From Methylophilus sp. 13 (GTDB taxonomy: Bacteria > Pseudomonadota > Gammaproteobacteria > Burkholderiales > Methylophilaceae): a stretch of DNA of 64,000 nt. The position numbers and the translations under genes were made by a program. Position 1 is the first letter of the stretch. The number at the start of each line of letters is the position of its first letter. Under the pieces are notes generated by a model. The model had not been told where the DNA came from. It searched no databases and worked only from the letters and a program-made list of their open reading frames with translations. This document shows positions 43,922 through 52,031 of the stretch, piece after piece. The stretch is taken from contig NZ_JADKYR010000002.1 in NCBI RefSeq assembly GCF_015354335.1, forward strand, positions 620,001 to 684,000, in the 5' to 3' direction.

Positions 43922-45145
43922 TTATGTGCAAGTGGACACATCGATGCCTGGCGGCACCATGATCTTCGGTCCATCCGCGTTAGGTCGGATATCAAACTCA
44001 AAGATCTCGGTCGGGACCCACAAGGTGGCACAAGCGTTAGGGATATCGACGATGCCACTGATATGCCCCTCTACCGGCGCAGTCCCCAGGATGGATACCG
44101 CTTGTTCGCCGCTGTAACCAAATTTTTTCAGGTACTCAATCGCGTTGAGGCAAGCCTGGCGGTAGGCAATATGCACATCCAGGTAATGTTGCTTGCCGGC
44201 TTCGTCAACCGAAATGCCTTCAAAAATCATGTAATCACGGTAAGTCGGTGTAATCGGGCTGGGCTGGAACACAGGGTTTTTAATCCCGTATTTCTTTACA
44301 CCATCCTTGATCAGGCCCACTTTGATATCGAGGTAACCGGCCATTTCAATCGCACCGCAGAAAGTGATTTCACCGTCGCCTTGTGAGAAGTGCAGGTCAC
44401 CCATGGAGAGACCGCCATCCTTCACATAGACCGGGAAGTACACCCTTGAGCCTTTGGTCAGGTTCTTGATATCGCAGTTACCGCCGTGATCACGTGGTGG
44501 CACGGTACGCGCGCCTTCGGCTGCTGCTTTTTTGGCAGCGTCGCCACTCAAACGGCCCATGACGGCAGATTGTGAAGTCGGAGGGCAAGCCAGTGGCGGG
44601 ACACGATCCGGATCCGTTGCAATCAGGTCGCCTTCACGCTTGTTCCAGGTTTCGAGCAGTTCTTTGGATGGCAGGCAACCAATCAGACCCGGGTGCATAA
44701 TGCCGGCATACCGCACCTTAGGCACATGACGGGAAGTGGTATACACGCCGTGGAAATCCCAGATGGTTTTGCTCGCTTCAGGGAAGTGGTCGGTCAGAAA
44801 GCCCCCACCATTTTCCTTGGCAAACAAACCGTTAAAGCCCCATTGATATTCATCAAAAGTACCCACATCCAGAATATCCACCACCATCAAGTCACCCGGC
44901 TCAGCACCTTCCACGCCAATCGGGCCACTCAGGTAGTGCACCTGGGTTAGATCAACGTCACGCACATCATTGGCGCTATCGTTATTACCGATCTGACCAC
45001 CTGTCCAGTCCATACACTCAACACGGAACTCATCCCCTGGCTTGACCATGGCAATCATCGGCAGGTCGGGGTGCCAGCGGTTATGAATCTGGCCGTCCTG
45101 CTCCCATGGTTTTTTATCCAAATCCAACTTCACTATTGTTTTCAT
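43922..45145 (-). CDS. fmdA: Formamidase
   Basis: 407 residues from the ATG at 45143-45145, downstream of AAGGAG; a GTG/ATG 9 nt earlier overlaps that site. FmdA/AmdA amidohydrolase family: DWTGGQIGNNDSANDV, GPIGVEGAEPGDLMVVDI, HGVYTTSRHVPKV, GGNCDIKNLTKGSRVYFPV and GDLHFSQGDGEITFCGAIE, the last two holding the conserved metal- and substrate-region residues (each run shortened here). Cytosolic; hydrolyses formamide to ammonia and formate, so it yields nitrogen and a C1 unit. 41 bp after fmdC. Confidence 0.97.
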   Translation of the reverse strand: MKTIVKLDLDKKPWEQDGQIHNRWHPDLPMIAMVKPGDEFRVECMDWTGGQIGNNDSANDVRDVDLTQVHYLSGPIGVEGAEPGDLMVVDILDVGTFDEYQWGFNGLFAKENGGGFLTDHFPEASKTIWDFHGVYTTSRHVPKVRYAGIMHPGLIGCLPSKELLETWNKREGDLIATDPDRVPPLACPPTSQSAVMGRLSGDAAKKAAAEGARTVPPRDHGGNCDIKNLTKGSRVYFPVYVKDGGLSMGDLHFSQGDGEITFCGAIEMAGYLDIKVGLIKDGVKKYGIKNPVFQPSPITPTYRDYMIFEGISVDEAGKQHYLDVHIAYRQACLNAIEYLKKFGYSGEQAVSILGTAPVEGHISGIVDIPNACATLWVPTEIFEFDIRPNADGPKIMVPPGIDVSTCT

Positions 45146-45186
45146 TACGCTCATCTCCTTTGTGGGAAAGGGTTATAAGGTGTTGA

Positions 45187-46371
45187 TTAGAACTGCATCT
45201 GCAGGGCGACTCGGACGAAATCTTTATTAGAAGCCGTCGCGGTATCTTCTTTGCCGTAGGTGGCTGTCAAAGTCGCGTTGTAAGGTGCAATCACGTAATT
45301 GGTGCCCACTTCAAAGCGTTTGCTTGCGCCACCGCCGGTGGTATTGGTAAAAGCTGTCGTTGTCGAGTTGTAGCTTGTCACACCATCGGCGTTAAATTTC
45401 TGGTAACGAATGATAGGCATGAATTTGCCCCAGCCTACTTGTTCCTGGAACAGGTAGCCTAAGCCAGCGGAGTATGCATGACCTTGCTCACCTTTAAATA
45501 CACCATCGGTGCCGTAGTAGTAGTAAGCAGCTTCAGCAGAAAAGGTACCAGGACCCACATCTTTTTTCTCTAACAGGAAGTCCACGCTGTAAGCTTTGTA
45601 ATCACCCACCACATTGGTAGGGCTGACAACACCATCTTTTTTGTAACGTCCAGCAACCCCGATGGCAAGAATGTCTTTAGCACCAAAGTAGTTGCCTGTA
45701 CCGTAGTAGCCTGGTTCTGCATCCCAGAAATCGTATTGCACACGACCGGCATACATCAGGTTATCTTTATGTGTTGAAGATTGTGACTGCGCGCCAACCC
45801 CACTAAAACGGAAAATCTGGTTACCTTCAAAGGCACCGAATGAAACATTAAGATGATCCTCAAGAAAGCTGGTAACCATAGCCACACCGTCATCACGACC
45901 AATCACACCACCGTTCCAGCCATAACGTGAAGCAATGTTGGCCCAGTAGCCACCACCCATGGAGTAGTAAGGACCTGCCATGTTGGCACGGTCACTCGGA
46001 GACAGGAAACGACCTGCCCAGATGGCCACTTCAGGGGTTAACTGAAATTGCACGTTGGCATCAATCACTTCAACATTAGAGCCTGCAGAGCCGCCACCTG
46101 ATTTTTCAGTGTTCAGCATGCCTTTGATATACTTGTTAAAAGAACCAGAGATATAAATACGAGCACTATCCAGAGCGAAGTCGTTTGAACGATCGCTGCC
46201 TTGATTCACAGCGTCCTCTTTTGAGTTATAGCTGCTGATAAAGCCAAACCCAAGGCCAATATATTTATCTTCGCCAAAGTTGATTGTTGCACCCGCATTT
46301 GCCAGTTGTGCACCCAGGCCACAAGCCATTGCTACCGCAGTATGCAAGGCACATTTTTTCAAGTTCATCAT
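45187..46371 (-). CDS. fmdC: Outer-membrane porin FmdC
   Basis: 394 residues. Signal peptide with cleavage after LANA, then beta-strand-rich sequence (INFGEDKYIGLGFGFISSY) and a C-terminal aromatic (VRVALQMQF) for BAM recognition. In M. methylotrophus fmdC precedes fmdA and is proposed to carry short amides and urea across the outer membrane. First gene of the amide/urea run; a dyad-type promoter lies about 83 bp upstream. The start may be the ATG at 46371 or at 46368. Confidence 0.92.
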   Translation of the reverse strand: MMNLKKCALHTAVAMACGLGAQLANAGATINFGEDKYIGLGFGFISSYNSKEDAVNQGSDRSNDFALDSARIYISGSFNKYIKGMLNTEKSGGGSAGSNVEVIDANVQFQLTPEVAIWAGRFLSPSDRANMAGPYYSMGGGYWANIASRYGWNGGVIGRDDGVAMVTSFLEDHLNVSFGAFEGNQIFRFSGVGAQSQSSTHKDNLMYAGRVQYDFWDAEPGYYGTGNYFGAKDILAIGVAGRYKKDGVVSPTNVVGDYKAYSVDFLLEKKDVGPGTFSAEAAYYYYGTDGVFKGEQGHAYSAGLGYLFQEQVGWGKFMPIIRYQKFNADGVTSYNSTTTAFTNTTGGGASKRFEVGTNYVIAPYNATLTATYGKEDTATASNKDFVRVALQMQF

Positions 46372-46424
46372 CTAAGTTCCCTTTCTCGTTAAATTCAAAT
46401 CACAGTTGATCAAAACTTGCGCTC

Positions 46425-46469
46425 AGCTTAACGAGAGGGGGGTGTAGGACAAATACGTCAATTTGCGTA
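46425..46469 (-). promoter_or_regulatory. Regulator dyad and promoter of the fmd-urt operon
   Basis: Minus-strand TACGCAAATTGACGTA (46454-46469), 23 nt, then TAAGCT (46425-46430), about 55 bp before the fmdC ATG. The dyad centre falls near -43 and no -35 is visible, fitting a LuxR-family class II activator. The plus-strand lipoprotein gene starts 60 bp to the right, so the site may affect both directions. Confidence 0.7.
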
Positions 46470-46529
46470 GTGGCGAGGGCGTGAAAAGCCCGCTAGACTG
46501 CGCATAACAAATCACGAACAGGACTCGCA

Positions 46530-47156
46530 ATGCGTCTTTTAACTTACCTATTCATGACCGCTGTATTGGCAGGATGCGGCCAGATTTCTTACAAGCAAGG
46601 CGGCAACCAGCAGGACATCGAACGGGCGCATCAAGCCTGCCGTGGCAGCGGCGATCAGCTCTCGGCATGCCTGGCCGAGCATGGTTGGAAAAAACCCAAG
46701 CTTGATGCGGTTGATCCTTTATTTGCAACCATAGAGGCTTCGGATAACCGCGGTGGCATGCAAAGCAAGCCCAGTCCTTTTATAGACTTATCCAAAGAGA
46801 ATGCAGCGAAAGCGCAAGCTGCAGCTGTTGCAAAAAAACCACAAGCAAGCCCGGCAGCAACCAGTGGTGCCTCTGCCCCAGCCAGCTCGGCACCGTTAAC
46901 GCCAGCGGACGACGCACCTGAATCAGCCCCTGCTGCACCACACAGCACCGTGAATGACGGTCCCGATGTCGCGTATTCGATCAATTCATGGTGGAAAATG
47001 GGGGCTTTCCCCAACCAGCTATCTCGTGACCAAGCCAGCTGCGAGAAAAAGCTGGGAGAAAACTACCTGCCTGATTACAAGACACAGACTTTTAAACGTG
47101 CGTTTGTCTCCTGTATGCATGACTTGGGCTGGATGGCCGTACGAAATGTGAAGTAA
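46530..47156 (+). CDS. Putative outer-membrane lipoprotein
   Basis: 208 residues with a lipobox (FMTAVLAGCGQ, Cys at residue 16). A Cys-containing helical module (DIERAHQACRGSGDQLSACL, then EHGWKK) appears near the N-terminus, and a related motif (SCEKKLGENY..AFVSCMHDLGWM) near the C-terminus. The middle is a low-complexity Ala/Pro/Ser linker. No known family recognised. Divergent from fmdC. Confidence 0.8.
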   Translation: MRLLTYLFMTAVLAGCGQISYKQGGNQQDIERAHQACRGSGDQLSACLAEHGWKKPKLDAVDPLFATIEASDNRGGMQSKPSPFIDLSKENAAKAQAAAVAKKPQASPAATSGASAPASSAPLTPADDAPESAPAAPHSTVNDGPDVAYSINSWWKMGAFPNQLSRDQASCEKKLGENYLPDYKTQTFKRAFVSCMHDLGWMAVRNVK

Positions 47157-47172
47157 AAAATTGCTTGCCAGT

Positions 47173-47195
47173 CGCCGTCCGTCAATCGGATGGCG
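47173..47195 (+). terminator. Hairpin after the lipoprotein gene
   Basis: CGCCGTCCG / CGGATGGCG stem (one G-U), loop TCAAT, with outer TTGCCA / TTGGCA pairing. No T-run, so it is a weak intrinsic terminator candidate. The remaining 47205-47512 shows no gene, only promoter-like AT-rich sequence before the next start. Confidence 0.5.
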
Positions 47196-47512
47196 CTATT
47201 GGCAGGCACGCGAGGCTGTCAATAGAGACCACTTTACACTCGCGCCAAGACAGAAGCATCACAAGCCAGTAATTAACAAGCTATTGATTTAACCATCTCA
47301 TCTGCCCAGGTGCCCTGACCTGAGCCTGTTGATCCGCCCCATGCCATTAGTTCTCTCAAAAATCATTCATCATAAAACCCAGGCAATGACTGTCAGCACC
47401 CTCTGACAACGCTATCAGAATAATCAGACTGCTCTGCGGGGCATAGCCTTTCTAAAATCCGCCTATGCAAATCAATCTGCATTTTTCTGAAACAGATAGA
47501 AAGAAGGTAACC

Positions 47513-47962
47513 ATGCTCAGAATACTGATGGCAGGTGCATTATGTTGGACAATTGCCCTGGCCACGACCGCAGAAGCCGGTGTCGCGGTCAGCGTGGGGC
47601 AACCCGGCTTTTACGGCCAGATAGTCCTCGGTGATGCTTATCCAGTGCCGCAAGTGGTCTACCCGCAACCCGTGATTATCCAGCCACCACCGGTGGCCGT
47701 GGTGCAGCCCCCCATGTATCTGCATGTACCGCCCGGCCATATGAAGCGCTGGGCACGCTATTGCGGCGGCTATGGCGCTTGTGGTCGTCAGGTCTATTTT
47801 GTCCAGGATGGCTGGTATCAGAATGTTTATGTGCCACATTACCGGGCACATCCTGGTCCACCTGGGCCTGGTCCCGGTTGGGATCACTGGCATGATGGCC
47901 CACCAGGGCCAGGAGGCAGACCTGGCGGCCCGGGACGTGGCCATGGTCACGGCAGGGATTAA
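47513..47962 (+). CDS. Exported Pro/Gly-rich protein of unknown function
   Basis: 149 residues from the ATG at 47513, preceded by AAGAAGG. Signal peptide MLRILMAGALCWTIALATTA. The mature part has VAVSVGQPGFYGQIVLGD, then PQPVIIQPPPVAVVQPP, a YCGGYGACGRQVYFV segment and a His/Gly/Pro-rich tail (GPGRGHGHGRD). The layout (GQPGFYG...Pro-rich...VPPGH...W..YC..Y.AC) occurs in small periplasmic proteins of Betaproteobacteria. The tail may bind metal. Confidence 0.8.
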   Translation: MLRILMAGALCWTIALATTAEAGVAVSVGQPGFYGQIVLGDAYPVPQVVYPQPVIIQPPPVAVVQPPMYLHVPPGHMKRWARYCGGYGACGRQVYFVQDGWYQNVYVPHYRAHPGPPGPGPGWDHWHDGPPGPGGRPGGPGRGHGHGRD

Positions 47963-48039
47963 TCTGAAACCATTCAATACCGTGAGCCTGATGACAGACC
48001 GGATACTGTAAGCACAATGTCAGCCAAACCGATTATGAT

Positions 48040-48093
48040 GCTTTATCCTTTATCAGGCTCAGCACATTGCTGTGCCGCGATGAAGGATAAAGC
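48040..48093. repeat. Long hairpin in the gap before rpoH
   Basis: GCTTTATCCTTTATC (48040-48054) pairs with GATGAAGGATAAAGC (48079-48093), with an inner CAGCA/TGCTG stem. A strong structure about 80 bp after the exported-protein gene. It could be a terminator without a T-run or a small insertion element. The rest of 47963-48420 holds no convincing gene; a 61-codon minus frame (48169-48354) is open but unsupported. Confidence 0.55.
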
Positions 48094-48432
48094 ACGCATG
48101 CGTAACAAGCGGCGCTGCCCCACCCAACATCACAACGGATTGCAGTGACTGGCTTCAAGCGGTAACTATTAAGGTTCAGCTTCATGCAACCGGTTCTGCG
48201 CCTTGTGTTGCATAGGATCCAATAAGTTGCACAACATATTTACCCCACTGCCCCATGCCCTTGCTAACGTCAGTATTGCCTGCCCGCCATATGAATATCC
48301 CCCCATTATCCCGATCTCCCTGCCAACGCCTTCCGGCAGTGATTGATCCTCCAAAATTGAGGTTGAATTCCGGGTTTTATTCTGCTTTTCGAGCCGGATT
48401 TAGTTTATAAAATGCGATAGCCAGTTGGAACT

Positions 48433-48469
48433 TTGCCAGAGACTAGCACTCTCATACATTGAGTGCTAA
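48433..48469 (+). promoter_or_regulatory. CIRCE operator overlapping the rpoH promoter
   Basis: CTAGCACTC (48443-48451), 9 nt, GAGTGCTAA (48461-48469) matches the CIRCE consensus TTAGCACTC-N9-GAGTGCTAA at 17 of 18 arm positions. TTGCCA (48433-48438), 16 nt, TACATT (48455-48460) is a plausible sigma-70 promoter lying across it. CIRCE is bound by the HrcA repressor, so rpoH here is probably HrcA-controlled. Confidence 0.9.
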
Positions 48470-48507
48470 AATTGTTTTAAATCTCTTTTGATACCAAGGA
48501 GTTTGTT

Positions 48508-49362
48508 ATCAACGCTTTTACATTACCTGTCGTTGCATCGGCAGACAGCCTGGATAAATACCTGCAGACCATCAAGCAGTTTCCGGTGCTGACCGCTGAA
48601 GAAGAATACGGTTATGCGACCCGCCTGAAACAAAGCGGGGACCTTGAGGCTGCGCGTGCGCTAATTGTGTCGCACTTGCGTCTGGTCGCCAGCATTGCCC
48701 GTGGTTACAGCGGTTATGGCCTGCCCCAATCAGACCTGATCCAAGAGGGTAATATTGGCTTGATGAAAGCAGTTAAACGCTTTGATCCCGATCGCGGTGT
48801 GCGTCTGGTTTCTTTTGCCATGCACTGGATCAAGGCTGAGATTCATGAGTATATTGTGCGCAACTGGCGTTTGGTCAAGACCGCCACCACCAAAGCGCAA
48901 CGCAAGCTGTTCTTTAACTTGCGCAGCATGAAAAATGGATTTGAGACCTTAAGCCAGGAAGATGTTCAACGCATTGCGACTGAACTGAATGTAAAGCCAG
49001 AAGACGTGACCGAGATGGAATACCGCCTCAATGGTCAGGAAATCTCTCTGGATGCGCAAGTGGACGAGGATGGCGAAGAAGTGTACAGCCCAATCGCGTT
49101 TCTGGAAGATGAAGGTCCTGAACCTTCTACCTTGCTGGAAAACCTGCAGACTGAGCACATGCAGACAGAAGGCCTGAGCATGGCTTTGCAGCAGCTGGAT
49201 GAGCGTAGTCGTCGTGTACTGCAAGCCCGCTGGCTGACCGAGGGCAATACGGCGACCTTGCATGATCTGGCCGCAGAATTTAGTGTTTCGGCTGAACGTA
49301 TCCGCCAGATTGAGCAAAAGGCGATGCAAAAGATCAAAACCTATATGCTGGAAAGCAAATAA
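48508..49362 (+). CDS. rpoH: Heat-shock sigma factor RpoH (sigma-32), probable ATC start
   Basis: 284 residues if translation starts at ATC 48508. Conserved N-terminal sequence (NAFTLPVVASADSLDKYLQ) runs upstream of the first standard start (GTG 48586). The only start with a good Shine-Dalgarno (AAGGAG, 6 nt away) is this ATC; the frame is closed by TAA at 48478. RpoH hallmarks are DLIQEGNIGLMKAVKRFDPD, SFAMHWIKAEIHEYIVRNWR, the RpoH box around TTKAQRKLFFNLRSMK, and the region 4.2 HTH SVSAERIRQIEQKAMQKIK. It directs RNA polymerase to heat-shock promoters. A CIRCE operator overlaps its promoter. Alternatives: GTG 48586 (losing 26 conserved residues) or a base error turning ATG into ATC. Confidence 0.93.
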   Translation: MNAFTLPVVASADSLDKYLQTIKQFPVLTAEEEYGYATRLKQSGDLEAARALIVSHLRLVASIARGYSGYGLPQSDLIQEGNIGLMKAVKRFDPDRGVRLVSFAMHWIKAEIHEYIVRNWRLVKTATTKAQRKLFFNLRSMKNGFETLSQEDVQRIATELNVKPEDVTEMEYRLNGQEISLDAQVDEDGEEVYSPIAFLEDEGPEPSTLLENLQTEHMQTEGLSMALQQLDERSRRVLQARWLTEGNTATLHDLAAEFSVSAERIRQIEQKAMQKIKTYMLESK

Positions 49363-49363
49363 A

Positions 49364-49391
49364 AAAACGGGTGACTGGCACCCGTTTTTTT
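49364..49391 (+). terminator. Rho-independent terminator of rpoH
   Basis: AAAACGGGTG / CACCCGTTTT stem, loop ACTGG, followed by T7. Starts 2 bp after the rpoH stop. The A-run on its left may also serve the convergent GTPase gene. Confidence 0.95.
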
Positions 49392-49449
49392 ATGTTCGTG
49401 CTTCAGAGTTCATACCTCTTCCCCCGAAAATCTTGTCCTCAATCACCGC

Positions 49450-51405
49450 TTAGGCAGCTTTCACGACGACCTCTTCATGCATCAACGCCGTCATGGCTTT
49501 GGCATGCAAATGATCCAGATCTGCCAACTGCTGCCGAATAGAGAGTTCCACCTGCTCCAGGTCCGCAATACGCTCTTCCAGGGTATCGGTGGCCTGATAA
49601 ATACGTTTGATACTTTCGACCCGGCGCTTGAGTTGCACATGATGCTCACGCATCTGGCTTTCCATAGGCGCCATCACGGCTTTAAGCCAGCTTTCCGTAT
49701 CGCGGTTAGCGGCTTCATACTCGATAATGACATGGCTGGCCAGGGTCTCAAAGAATTTACTGGTCAGCGTCAGCTTTTCATGCGCAATCATGTTAAAGGT
49801 GGTATTGAACTGATCGCGGTAAATCGCTTCGAGTTTATTCAGGGCCTTGAGGTAACGTGAAGTGGAAAATGGGGGGGGCGACTTTTGCAACAGTCCATGT
49901 TCTTTGGAGAATTTTTCATACATGGCTTCCATCATTTTCTTGATCTCAAGCACATGCACGTCTGCATCCATCATCCGGCGCTTGAGGTCACTGAAAAAGT
50001 CATCCATGGCCTGACGCATGGTTTTAGTAAACGCCGCTTTCATCATGGTCTCACGCGTTTCACGCACCTTGTTCTTGAGTGCTGGCATGCCGAGATGGTG
50101 AAATAACTGGTTGGATTGCACGGAAAACACACTACGCAAAGCCTGGTAACGTTGCAAGCCGACTTCAAAATTAACCTTGTCCTGTTTCACCTTGCGCATC
50201 ATCTGCGCAATCACGTCTTCATTTTTGCCTTGCAAGCAACGCAACTCGTCCGACTGGTCTAGCACACTTTGCAGTCGGGTTTCCAGGGTCACCCGCGTTT
50301 GCTGCATCATGTCGTCAATCTCACCCTGCAGGCTCTCGCGCACAATTTCCTGCTTGGCCGGGATCAACTCATCCGAGAGATTTTTCTCCAGCTGCAGCAA
50401 GCGGCTCTTTTGCAGCAAGGCCACATCGCCTTTGACCTTGGCCAGCAAGCCTTTTTGGGCAGAGGTTGGCAAGATCTGGTCGCGAGACAAGCCCAGTAAC
50501 TCAGCAGTATGTTGCAATTGACGATAAAGCTCTGCCTCCACCTCATCATCTGTCTTGAGCGGATCCCACAAGCCATCAATCTTGTTGAGCACCGCCATGC
50601 GGCCTTTTTGCTTCCAGCGCGCGCCACTAATATAACGGCGCCAGACTTCCATCTCGGACTTGGTAACACCGGTATCCGCGCCGAGAATAAACAGCACGGC
50701 ATGCGCATTCGGCAGCATGCTCATGGTTAACTCAGGCTCGGCACCGATGGCATTGAGGCCGGGCGTATCAAGGATTACCAAGCCCTGCTTGAGCAAGGGA
50801 TGCGGGAAATTAATCATGGCATAGCGCCAGCATGGAATCTCCATCAGGCCATCTGCGCCGATCAACATGGCATCATCAGAATTGTCCGGATGATACAAAC
50901 CCAGCGACTGCGCCTCTTGCACTGTCACGCGACGGGTACGACTGACCTCCTTGAAGGCTTCAACCATGCTGTCGCGCGAATGGGCATCGAACTCCACCAC
51001 AGACCAGGCTTGCGGCATGCGGCGATATTCAGTAATGGAAATCTGGTGGGTATTGGTTTCAATCGGCAGCAGTGACAGGCTAACGGGTTTGCCGGTGTCA
51101 TAACGCAGCTCGGTGGGACACATGGTGGTACGGCCTGCACCGGATGGCAACAACCGGTGACCATACCCTGAAAAGAAAATGGCATTGATAAGTTCTGACT
51201 TGCCGCGCGAGAACTCGGCAACAAAAGCGACATTGAGCTTGTCTTCACGCAAGCGGTTGAGTTGCTGCTGTATGCGCTCATCTAACTGCACATCACTGAG
51301 CTGCTTGTCCGCAATCCAGCGTCGATACTCTCCCAGTACATCAGCAATCGATTGACGCCAGCGTGTATACAAATCAAATTGTTGTGCCAGTCGGTTATTT
51401 TCCAT
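49450..51405 (-). CDS. Dynamin-like GTPase
   Basis: 651 residues. G1 EFSRGKSE (64-71), G2-region Thr in GRTTMCPTEL, G3 DTPGL (213-217), G4 NKID (274-277). Long helical/coiled-coil segments follow to the C-terminus, as in bacterial dynamins. No clear TM pair is seen. Bacterial dynamin-like proteins remodel or protect membranes and some take part in phage tolerance; the role here is unknown. Monocistronic, with an AT-rich 230-bp upstream region shared with the DUF971 gene. Confidence 0.88.
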   Translation of the reverse strand: MENNRLAQQFDLYTRWRQSIADVLGEYRRWIADKQLSDVQLDERIQQQLNRLREDKLNVAFVAEFSRGKSELINAIFFSGYGHRLLPSGAGRTTMCPTELRYDTGKPVSLSLLPIETNTHQISITEYRRMPQAWSVVEFDAHSRDSMVEAFKEVSRTRRVTVQEAQSLGLYHPDNSDDAMLIGADGLMEIPCWRYAMINFPHPLLKQGLVILDTPGLNAIGAEPELTMSMLPNAHAVLFILGADTGVTKSEMEVWRRYISGARWKQKGRMAVLNKIDGLWDPLKTDDEVEAELYRQLQHTAELLGLSRDQILPTSAQKGLLAKVKGDVALLQKSRLLQLEKNLSDELIPAKQEIVRESLQGEIDDMMQQTRVTLETRLQSVLDQSDELRCLQGKNEDVIAQMMRKVKQDKVNFEVGLQRYQALRSVFSVQSNQLFHHLGMPALKNKVRETRETMMKAAFTKTMRQAMDDFFSDLKRRMMDADVHVLEIKKMMEAMYEKFSKEHGLLQKSPPPFSTSRYLKALNKLEAIYRDQFNTTFNMIAHEKLTLTSKFFETLASHVIIEYEAANRDTESWLKAVMAPMESQMREHHVQLKRRVESIKRIYQATDTLEERIADLEQVELSIRQQLADLDHLHAKAMTALMHEEVVVKAA

Positions 51406-51635
51406 AGGACCTGCTGCAATTTTATTAAGGTGACCTACTTGTTGTTATTTTTCTATAATCTAACATGAATTGTTAAAAGATCAAATAAATCATGCAAGTA
51501 CAGCTATTAATTCACAAATAAAATGAATTATCAACCCTAACATGAAACATTTGCTTGCCATGCGGTAGATGCGTGCATCTGCTATCATGCGCAATATTCA
51601 AGTTAACGGCCCCAAACACGGTTTTCTTCAATCAT

Positions 51636-52031
51636 ATGAGCGGTCTACATCCTGATTGCCCCATCCCTACCCTGATCCAACTGCATCAGGGCTCGCGCTT
51701 GCTGGAAATTCATTTCGATAACCAGACGGAATGCATGCTGTCATGCGAGTTTTTACGTGTGTACTCGCCCTCTGCCGAGGTCCGCGGGCATGGCGCAGGC
51801 CAGGAAGTGCTGCAACTGGACAAGCAGGATGTGAATATCAGCGCCATTGAACCGGTTGGCCGCTATGCAATCAAATTAATCTTTGATGATGGTCATGATA
51901 CCGGGCTGTATTCATGGGATTATCTGTATTATCTGGCACAACATTATGAAAGCCTGTGGCAAGACTACATCGCCAAACTCACCATGGCAGGCCATACGCG
52001 CAAGGAACCCAAACATGCAATCCAACACTGA
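51636..52031 (+). CDS. DUF971 family protein
   Basis: 131 residues from the ATG at 51636 (frame open to 51555 but without family resemblance). Core [19 protein letters not shown], then [17 protein letters not shown] and [20 protein letters not shown]-type segment, then [16 protein letters not shown], which is the DUF971/gamma-butyrobetaine-hydroxylase N-terminal domain. Overlaps ubiE by 17 bp, the standard betaproteobacterial arrangement. Role unknown; the fold is a small zinc-related or Fe-S-linked domain in other proteins. Confidence 0.92.
   Translation: MSGLHPDCPIPTLIQLHQGSRLLEIHFDNQTECMLSCEFLRVYSPSAEVRGHGAGQEVLQLDKQDVNISAIEPVGRYAIKLIFDDGHDTGLYSWDYLYYLAQHYESLWQDYIAKLTMAGHTRKEPKHAIQH

Noticed and set aside
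48586-49362. rpoH starting at GTG 48586
   Set aside because: It would remove 26 residues that match the RpoH N-terminus and it has no Shine-Dalgarno sequence, whereas AAGGAG precedes ATC 48508 at ideal distance.
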